64,000 nucleotides of DNA. Origin: Ceratodon purpureus (taxonomy: Eukaryota; Streptophyta; Bryopsida; Pseudoditrichales; Ditrichaceae). The first letter of the stretch is position 1. Each line of letters opens with the position of its first letter. The notes under the pieces are model-generated. The model was not told the origin of the DNA. It searched no databases and saw nothing but the letters and a program-made list of their open reading frames with translations. Positions 56,245-64,000 of this stretch are shown here, in pieces. The translations under genes were made by a program, and so were the position numbers. The stretch spans positions 8,727,964-8,791,963 of the forward strand of contig CM026431.1 of NCBI GenBank assembly GCA_014871385.1, given 5' to 3'.

Positions 56245-57673
56245 CGCGGAGCCTTCTACGGTTCGGGGAGATACGGAACGGAGGGAGGTCAGTTCCGAGC
56301 GGGGGTTTCCGGTGGAGCTATTCCGGGGGATTCGGGTGGAGACTCACCGGGCGCAGGCTTCTTACGATCGGATCGAGACACTGTTCCGGAGAGTCTGCAC
56401 ATCTCTGGGAGGTTGCTTACCGGAGGAGGTGATCCGAGAGGTGGAATTGTTGAAGGACGCCCCGAAACTTCGAAGTGAGAAGAAGCAGCTGGAGCTTCAG
56501 TTGCAGGAGCTGACGAAGGAACGGGCGGCGAAGAGTGAGGAGATCCGGAAGTTCCATGCCGAGCAGGAGGAGACCTTGGGGGAGCTTCGGACGTTGGTAG
56601 GGAGTTCGGGTGCGGTAATCAACAAGGCCCGGCTGTTTGATGAGAACGTATTGCAGCCGGCCGATTTTGAGAACAAGCAGAGGATCATCCTGATCCTTTC
56701 CAAATGCGAGCACTCGATGAACCAGATCCTGAAGAAGGTTCGGCAGCTGCTCAATCCGAGTACCGGAAGTCCTAGTCTCGGAGTCGCTGGTCGGAGCCTT
56801 CCGCTCCCCGGATCTCCCTCTCGGGCCGTTGTAGGAGAATCTCGAGGAGTAGGGTTCCGAACTCCAATAGAGCGTAACCTCCAGCTCGAGGAGCGGATGG
56901 CAGCCGATGCGGACATCTTCATGACGAACCGGACGATTGCGGAGGTGATCCGGGAGCACCAAGCACAGGTGGCGTCACCCGGAACCAGTACGGTCCAGCA
57001 GAGCTGCGCGATCCCCACCGGTCAGGCGGAAGTTACCGGAACTACAGTCACCGAGAGGCGGATCGAGGAGAGGACGGTTACGGAGCAGGTGACCCGATCC
57101 GTGCCGCCGGATGTTCTCCCACGACTCGGGGAGGAGGTGATCATTGCGAATTACCGAGGGGAGATAGCGGGAACGGAATGGGGACGAGCCATTTCACCAC
57201 CCGGACGGACCCGGGTAACTCAGGAGGGGGGACTTACCCCTTCACCCACAACCAAGACCGGAACGGTGACGCCTACCCCCACCGGAACGCCAGCAGCGGA
57301 TTCCCCTTCTGACAGTGTCGGTGCTCGGAGAACTTTGAGGAAGAGGAAGGAGCCGGCAGAGAAGGCCACCATTACAATTTCGGAGTCCGACTCGGAGACT
57401 TATGCGAGCTCTCCGGTTGGGACAGCCGGAACTGGGACTCGGACCCCTACGACCGGAACTCCTCCCGCACATATGTTCCCGAAGTCTCCCAAGTCTCCCA
57501 AGAACCGGATCGTTACCCGGTTGTCCTTGGAGGCTCAGGCGAAGGAGTCAAAGGCGGAACGGAGTGCTAGGCGTAAGGCGGAGCGAACAGCAGGGGTAGG
57601 CGGATCCGAGCCGCGGGTGACCAGGTCGAAGGATCGCGAGCAGGAGAGCCACAAGAAGACAAAGAAGGGGTAG
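56245..57673 (+). pseudogene. 3' part of the transposon-like coding sequence interrupted by MULE-2
   Basis: The frame continues directly from 42,946. A long coiled coil (SEKKQLELQLQELTKERAAK and onwards) is followed by Pro/Thr/Ser-rich linkers with TPTGTP-like repeats and a basic Lys/Arg tail ending TKKG at the TAG (57,671-57,673). There is no protease, reverse transcriptase, integrase or zinc knuckle in this stretch. Coiled coil plus basic tail fits a nucleic-acid-packaging or structural protein. The sequence is rich in CCGGA words, giving a base composition distinct from all neighbours. Confidence 0.55.
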
Positions 57674-58600
57674 ATTCCTCTCGCGGCCACTAGCCGTAAC
57701 TTTCCGGATTTATAGGAGTAGATTCCGGATTGGGAGATCCGGTTTAGTCGTAAAGTAGAATTCCAGGTTGATAATTAGGGATTAGGGTTTTGATTGAACT
57801 ACCGGCGTCGCCACTTTTTGTGAAAGCCCCTGCTTACTTAAACGGGGCAGGCGATGCGGTCCGGGTCTTCGTTTTTGCATGTTTTCTCTCTATATTCCTT
57901 ATCAGTAAAGTATTCGTGTTTTGCAAGTACTGTGTGTGATTTCCGGCTAAGTGTGAATGATCCGGGAAGGATATGAGAGTTCCGCTGTAGCTTGGATAGG
58001 AAGGTGATGGGAGTTGTGACGAGGCCCGAACCGGAAAGGAAATGGGATTGAGCGGAAAGATTTAGCGGATTGTCGTAGGAGTGAAGCCTCACTGTTCCGC
58101 CCCCAAATCAACCTCATACGGAATAGCCGTCGCTAGGGTCGAAGCAGATCAAGAACTACTTGGTCGGGCTCCCTGAACTTCTGAAGAGGTTCCGTGCACA
58201 GTGAGAGGGGGAGTCGGAACGTGGTACGGGTCGCCTAGGGATAATCGGATCCTGGTTCTCCCAGATCCGGATTGGTTTGTCGTTGTAGTCCCACGGATCG
58301 GAGAGGATCGTTTGTGTGACCTGCTGGCCAGAGTACTCTAGGACAGTTGTGAGACAGTAACTGATCCGAGACGTTGGGGTTTGTGGACGAAACACCTAAT
58401 GAGAGAAGAATAGAGAAAGAGATAGTTCAGGAGTTACGTTCCGAAGACACTATCCGAGCGGTGGCAAGGCTCGGAATGATTAGAAGTAACTACTTGGTGA
58501 AACACTATTGAATCCCTGGACGATACTCGGAACTAAGTGACAATACGGAAGTTTACGCCCAATCAGGGTGCTATCCGGGTGTTAGTTGTGTTTCCGTGTT
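57674..58600. other. 3' flank of the interrupted coding sequence
   Basis: The CCGGA/TCCGG-rich composition of the coding sequence continues to about 58,600 (for example 57,715-57,770 and 58,240-58,300) and then stops, which suggests the host repeat extends that far. The left equivalent begins near 41,640. I found neither inverted nor direct terminal repeats between these zones, so the class of the repeat is open. Confidence 0.4.
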
Positions 58601-61000
58601 CCGACAGAAATTATGGCACTGTGCTGGAAGAAGCAGGGACAGGCACAGATGGCTTGGCGAAGCTCGCATACGAAGAAGGGAAAGCCGTGAGGTTGTTGCT
58701 CTTTGCCAGTTCTGAAGAATTATGTTTATATCACATTCTGACCTAGTCTACACTCTGAATATGTTTTAATTCTGGACAGGCATGCGTTGTGTGGGATATT
58801 CCACCCGTTTCTTGCTTTTCTGTTGGAGAAGTTAGCATACTCATTTCGTTTTGCATGGATAATTGGAATTTTTGATTGATGAGGTAGATAAAATCCTGGG
58901 ATTACAACTGGAGGGAGTGGTCCCCATGCAGGATTGAATCGTAATTTTATTATTGACAAAGGTAGACAAGCTGAGACAACGAGAAGGCCGGGCATCTTTA
59001 TATTTGCAGAGAAACCGCAAATCATAAGCAGAGGAGTTCAAGACGACAACTTCTTGACGTTAACCCTCAGAATTGTTAGTAAGTGATTTTCGTAATCAGA
59101 CCATCAAGTTTAATATTCATGGTTATGGACTGCACATGCATATTTTTGGCACATAGTGAAATCGTTTGGGAATGATAGCCTTCGCATTTTCATCAAGATA
59201 TGTAGTAATTTGAGAGTACTGCTCCGTGCTTTTAATCACGTCATCGGTTTTTCTGCATGTAGCTACGATGAAGGTCTACACAAGTGTCTTCGACTGAGGC
59301 ACAGAGATATTGTCAGCCTGCTGCCGCCAAGGTCAGGCTTCTAAACCATGCGGGCATCTAATTTCAGGACACTTCAGCGGTAACATCTCATTACAGTTGT
59401 GGAAAGATATGCTACTTACGGGAACCTCGACGAATTCTTAGAATTCCTGGTGTCGGGTGCTGCGTATTCAGCTTTCTGCACCATTTCCACACGTTCTTGC
59501 ACATTCTTGAGTACGATTGGGGTTGCGCAGACTCAGCTATACCCCTATCTATATAATATCCTGCGTAATGGCATACAACTTCCTTAAACTATTAATTCTG
59601 TGTGCAGCGTATCCCATTGGATTCTCTGGAAGGCGATGCATCGAAAGTAGCAGTTACTTCGTATGTTCGCCCAATTTTGAAGAGAGGTTGCCTCTCCCTT
59701 TCTCTTTTTTGCTTGCTCAAGTTCATTGCGTTTATTTCGTGCATGAAGGAGTGCATTTTGGCATGATCGTGCCTCGGAATTCGTATCTTCTGTGTTTAGT
59801 TCTTGGGATGCTTCTTTCAAAGTACGAGGGGCTCCTACTTTATGGAAGAGGCGGTTCTTTCGATGGGGGAATTCTTTCTTCTAAATTTTGGTTAATGCTG
59901 TCTGCTTTCAGGGTGTGCCCCCACTTTTTACGGTCACGCAAACGCATAACAGTGACCTCGGAAAGGTATGGTATGACATAAATCCTTTTCTTTCACTGAA
60001 ATGAGTCATATTTGTCATAGTAGTTTGAGATTGTAGAATTCGTCATTGTCTCCGGAGCCGTTACGCTCGTTGGTAGGTTCATTGTAAATCTTTTTATAGA
60101 GTTGGTGCATCGCGTTTTTGACAACGTCACCTCACGACGTTGTACGAGCTCATGCCTTTTTAATTCGAGACGCATGTCATACTCTGTGCTACTGACGTCT
60201 TAGCCTTCGTTTGCAGGTTGAAATTTTGTCGTGAGTTTTCCTGGAAGTTCTCTTTACACATTCAGTGCTTTGGAAAATTTCCTACCAGGTATTATGTGGA
60301 TGCTTTTCCAATCGAAGCTTTTATTAGTGATCAAAAGAACTGGCTGGGACATCTGAAGCTAGACTACTATACCAGTAAATTGCTTCGTGCGCACATACCG
60401 CCAGAGATTCGGGGGATGAGGGAAAACCAGGTTACCTAGACGATGTAAAAGACATTGAATTCCGTGGGATTCGTCCACGGCGATATGTCTGTGCGTGCCC
60501 ATCAAAGATCCACAAGTGTTGCAGTTCTGAGTAACAGAACAGTTCATCTACAGACAATTGATTACTTTTCTAAGTTTTGGCGATCCGATGTCGAAACTCC
60601 TTCGACCTACTTTCGTACTCTTTATCTTCTTGCTCAGCTATGTTGTTCTTTATCATTCGATTCTGATTCGGTGAGCGGTCCAATTCATAACCTCTTTTTC
60701 CTTTAAGTTCCTATTAAAGGACTGTATCTTACATCTCATTTTGGTGGTGGAACCTGTCCTTGCAGCACTCCGACTGAAGACATAGACTATATGGAGACGC
60801 TCGATCTTACATCAATGAGGCAGTAGAGCACACGCCAACAGTCACTGAGTTATATCTTCTGAAGGTTTTAATCTTGGCTTGCTCTAAATTCCTTCTCTTT
60901 ATCTTCAACGCTTAGGCTCAATGTAGTACTCGGGTTCAAAGGGCTCTACCAGTATAGCTAGCCATGTTTTCGTTAGTTCGCTTCGGGGAACTTCGAAGTG
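58600..61000. other. Region with exon-like pieces, no gene identified
   Basis: Several plus-strand segments look translatable and sit next to plausible splice sites. Examples are 60,217-60,430 (after CGTTTGCAG, reading KFCREFSWKFSLHIQCFGKF) and the following LDDVKDIEFRGIRPRRYVC frame at about 60,437-60,535. I cannot join them into one frame or name a family. They may be remnants of a host gene or further repeat debris. Confidence 0.3.
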
Positions 61001-61553
61001 TAATGCGGTACCCATTTCTGTTACTCGTATTAGAGGAGTGAAAACAATTCTGATGGGAACAGGGGACAAGCAGCAGTAGATGGGTAACTTGAAGAAGGCG
61101 CGTGCAAGGGCAACGATCGAAAGACGGCGAGAAATTAGATTGGAGGACGAACAGCGTCGGGAAACAGAGATCTTGGAGCAAGCTGAGCAGGAGCGAATCC
61201 GTAAATTCAGGTATGTGTCAAGAGACTCGTTGAACCAGGGAACAGCCAGGGCCAGTGCGTACAGTAGGGCAGTGTTGTGATGTGAGCTGAATTTTCCGCA
61301 TGCTGTCGGGCTTGTTCGACGATGAAATGCTGATGGGACACTGACTGAACTGCATACGCTACAATCTGGGTGCGAACAAATTCTTCTACGAAAACAGGGC
61401 TGAGCAGAAGCGGGAACATCACCGGACATGGAGAACACGCTCAAGACCAGATGAGAGGGGGCGTGCTCTCGACGGCGCAAGTGGAGAGGGGCCATCCGCT
61501 GTAGAAGCCGAGTGTGAACCAAGCAGCAGAGAGCATGACGTTGAGGAGGGTGA

Positions 61554-62294
61554 GGGGGAGAGCACAATAAAGTGGACCACAAAGTGCAATATGTGATCAC
61601 TAAGAAGTGAATATGAAGTGTGCTGTTTTTTAAAGCTCAAAGCTGATTTTGAGCATTTTGATGAAGTTTTTGAGCATTTTAGTCACTTTCTAGGGTGTCA
61701 TAAGGTATCTTATATGCATCTTCATAAAAAGAACATCCTCAATTGAAACTAAATTTGACCACTAGTTCTAAATCATGAAAATGAACTTTTCCGAAGTCTT
61801 GATTTCTTCATTTGGTGCCCTTTATTGTCTTTAGAAGATGTTTTTTTCCAATTTAAAAAACGATGTTTGGTGAAAAAGAACTCACAAAAAGTACCGCCGA
61901 AGTGACCCTCCTAAAAAACATCCCAGATATACTTCTCATCCGTCCATACTTACGAACGAAGTGGGTGGTGCCCATTTCCACGACCACAATTCACAAACGG
62001 AGGGCACCATCCGCTCAAAAGTGTTTTCTGACAAAGTTTGCACTCTTTTCTAGCCACTTTTTCAAATGACTGCATTCACTTTGTCGCACTTTGAGGTACT
62101 CATAGGGCATCGTAAACACCTTACCTTCTTATGCAAATTTCCAGGATTCAAGATGATCAAGTCTGTTTTCTATATTCCATCCCGCTTTCAACATATCAAA
62201 AACTTATATGGCACTTTTCTTAGTGTTTACAACAATGGCTGAAATTGGCAATGAGCTGAGCACTTTTGTGGTCCACTTTATTGTGCTTCCCCCC
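61554..62294. mobile_element. 741-bp non-autonomous TIR element (MITE-like)
   Basis: Inverted ends: GGGGGAGAGCACAATAAAGT at left, and the complement of GGGGGGAAGCACAATAAAGT at right, extending to about 30 bp (GTGGACCACAAA...GTGC). It is flanked by a 4-bp direct repeat GTGA (61,550-61,553 and 62,295-62,298). Skipping the element and one GTGA rejoins the surrounding coding frame, which confirms the ends. It encodes nothing credible. A truncated relative is at 11,525-12,050. Confidence 0.85.
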
Positions 62295-62841
62295 GTGACC
62301 AGATCGCTCGTGACGGATTGGAGGAACAGGATGGCGGTCTGCCAAGCATGGAAGAGTCGCAGGAGGAAAATATTCAACCCACGCAGACGGAGGATACCAC
62401 GGGAGGTGCTGGCGATGAGAATGAGGGGGACAGAGTGACGCTGCGATACCGAAAGTGTGGGTGGGCTGCTTCGAAAGGAGTCAATGAACTCATGCAAATC
62501 CTGGATGGAGGCTTCACTGATGAAGAGAAGAAAAGTGTGCTTCGCAGGTACTTCTCCGATGAGCGCATTCGGGCAATCGACCCGGAGTTGTATGCGGCTG
62601 TGGAGAAAGTGCGCACGGAGGCTACCACGACAGTGCAGAGTTTGAGGGGAGCGCTGCATACCATACGGTCCACAAGCATACAAGGCAAGTTAAAGGTGAG
62701 AAATATAGTACTGACGGCAGCTGTCTCGAAGGGCGACTCACAGCGCAGGATTTGCAAGGCGTTGGGAGCTTCACGGTATCTAGTTCGGAAAGCATTCTTA
62801 AGGCGCACTTCAGTTGACGAAACCGGGGAAAATCTTTGGGC

Positions 62842-62865
62842 GGGGGGGGGGGGGGGGGGGGGGGG
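62842..62865 (+). repeat. G24 homopolymer inside a coding region
   Basis: A run of 24 G follows a C at 62,841. Upstream the transposase-like frame is open in one phase (…TGENLWA) and downstream in another (…DRKRRSDALSAEERS), so the run coincides with a change of frame. Slippage in the genome or a sequencing or assembly length error would both give this. Confidence 0.9.
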
Positions 62866-64000
62866 ACAGAAAAAGGCGAAGCGATGCTCTTAGTGCAGAG
62901 GAGCGGTCCGCTGTATGTGGATGGTGGGAGACGGAGACGACAGTGTCCCCTAACAAGAAGGACGTGAAGAGGCGGCGTATTGGACCTAAGGAGCACGAGA
63001 CTTATGCAACCCACTACTTGCAAATGTCGCAGGTACAGAGAAATCCAGCCCTTGCTATGTGACAGGACTGAATGTTTGTGTTTTCACCCAGTTACGAAAA
63101 CTACGTCACGAAGTTAAGAATGCTGTGAAGGTGAACTGATCTGAACTGAGACTGTACTGGATGCGTGGCCTCATGTGACTAGGGGATTGCATACCTGAGG
63201 TACTATCTACGGGTCGCGGACTGGGCAGAATTTGATGTCTGGTTTATGTGCATGTGTGGGAACTGTCAGCTAGAGTTCCACGCAAGGTTCCGGGATGCGA
63301 ATGAGGAGAGAAGGGTGGGGCTCAGAGCCTTCGAGCTGTTGAAGCCCTTCTATGTGCGAAGGCTGAAAGAGCGGAACACTTGTGCGTGCCACTACCACTG
63401 TGAGATTGCTGAGCTAAGGGTCGGGTAGAACAACATGAGGACGACTACGAAGGGAATACACGGGCGGCACTGCGGATGCGACTGCGAGGTTTGCGTGAGT
63501 CCGGTTACTGTGCAGGCATTAGAGGTGGACCACAGCAGCACATGTCATGCACATCTCTGTCACTTCACGAGAGTGACGGACATGTGGCACAGTGTCCTCT
63601 GTCCGCCCGGAGCAGATGGATGGCACGCTCCAGCGTGTATCAAAGGTGATTGCGATTTCTGTGGAGTAGACATGTTGCAGCTATGTCCAAGGGAAACGGA
63701 CGACACAGTTCCGCTTACGGTTCAATGGCATAACTTCGAGATGGTGGTCCATGGAACATCGCGAGCAAGGAAAGAGAATAAAGTCCTGAGGATGATGTAC
63801 CAGACTACGGGGGCGCGAGTATTTGTGGAGTATTTGAAACAGAAATTGCTAGCCTTCATAGTCCACAATTACATTGCCAATTTGCCAAGTGGCAAGCTGA
63901 ACAATTCAAGGTCAGCATCGATACCTTTCCTCCTGACTCGATTTTGTCTGCCGTTGATTTTGCCGAGAACTACACCTTCCAGCCCTACCAGGAAATTCAG

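Larger units (their letters stand above)
61080..64000 (+). pseudogene. Decayed transposase gene of 'DFAENY' type, 3' end outside window
   Basis: Plus-strand pieces in order: a coiled coil (KKARARATIERRREIRLEDE, 61,083 on); an acidic stretch to 61,553; after the inserted 741-bp element, RYRKCGWAASKGVNELMQIL and a helix-turn-helix-like VSKGDSQRRICKALGASRYLV; after the G tract, DALSAEERSAVCGWW; then CACHYHCEIAELRVG, a Cys-rich part (CIKGDCDFCGVDMLQLC) and, at the window end, KWQAEQF and VDFAENYTFQPYQEIQ. A D-F-A-E-N-Y block followed by a Q-rich helix is what I associate with the catalytic start of an unnamed eukaryotic DDE-type transposase family. Visible damage: the 741-bp insertion, a frame change at the G24 run, a TAG at 63,426-63,428 and an 8-bp duplication at 63,873-63,888 that shifts the frame. 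Confidence 0.6.

Noticed and set aside
41540-58600. LTR retrotransposon around the interrupted gag-like gene
   Set aside because: I searched for direct repeats, a primer-binding site and pol domains on both sides and saw none. The class stays open.
60905-61600. 231-codon minus-strand ORF
   Set aside because: It lies antisense to the coiled-coil part of the DFAENY transposase gene and crosses the MITE boundary. No recognisable motif.

Overview
This is nuclear DNA of a land plant or close relative. GT-AG introns are everywhere, there is a plant-type ATL RING-H2 gene, and the window is crowded with plant transposon classes. The protein variants of the CACTA and Mutator-like elements resemble those I associate with non-flowering plants (bryophytes, lycophytes, ferns), but I cannot fix the species.

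Layout. 1-7 kb is mostly non-coding, with one weak small ORF and a hairpin. 7.09-8.37 kb is an intact two-exon ATL-type E3 ligase gene. About 9.6-11.3 kb is a degenerate prolyl-4-hydroxylase-like gene that has lost both iron-binding histidines. 11.53-12.05 kb is a fragment of a small terminal-inverted-repeat element. 12,051-40,774 is one CACTA (En/Spm) transposon: 23-bp perfect CACTATGG... inverted repeats, AAA target duplication, subterminal repeats, a minus-strand TNPA-like gene and a plus-strand TNP2-like gene. It is split by MULE-1 (20,876-35,311; 10-bp target duplication ATTAACATCA), which landed about 60 bp upstream of the TNP2 start codon. A second copy of that family, MULE-2 (42,947-56,234; target duplication CGTCACAGCA), sits in frame inside a different transposon-like coding sequence (42,159-57,673). 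58-61 kb holds nothing I can name. 61-64 kb is a decayed transposase gene of another family ('DFAENY' type), itself interrupted by a 741-bp non-autonomous element and cut off by the window end.

The unusual system is the cargo of the two MULEs. Each carries, leftward, a SWIM-type MULE transposase and, rightward, a long multi-exon gene whose exon phases and most exon lengths are the same in both copies although the sequences have diverged. Its 3' part encodes a ParB-like nuclease-fold domain (VWEGNHRL motif) joined to a permuted beta-class DNA N6/N4-methyltransferase-like domain whose catalytic DPPY is replaced by DIPE. Its 5' exons can instead join, in the same phase, a terminal exon encoding an RNA polymerase II CTD-like run of Y-x-P-T-S-P-V heptads. 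A small conserved ORF ending in KRVRFED (PP1-docking-like) lies at the left end. The transposase and the CTD-like protein both carry SUMO-interaction-like motifs. Together this looks like a transposon toolkit for chromatin, transcription or methylation-state control, which I have not seen described.

The two MULEs are mosaic. A 3.13-kb transposase tract (22,732-25,865 and 44,822-47,955) shows no difference by eye, while the flanks are diverged, pointing to recent gene conversion or recombination. Both copies share a stop codon and a frameshift in the transposase.
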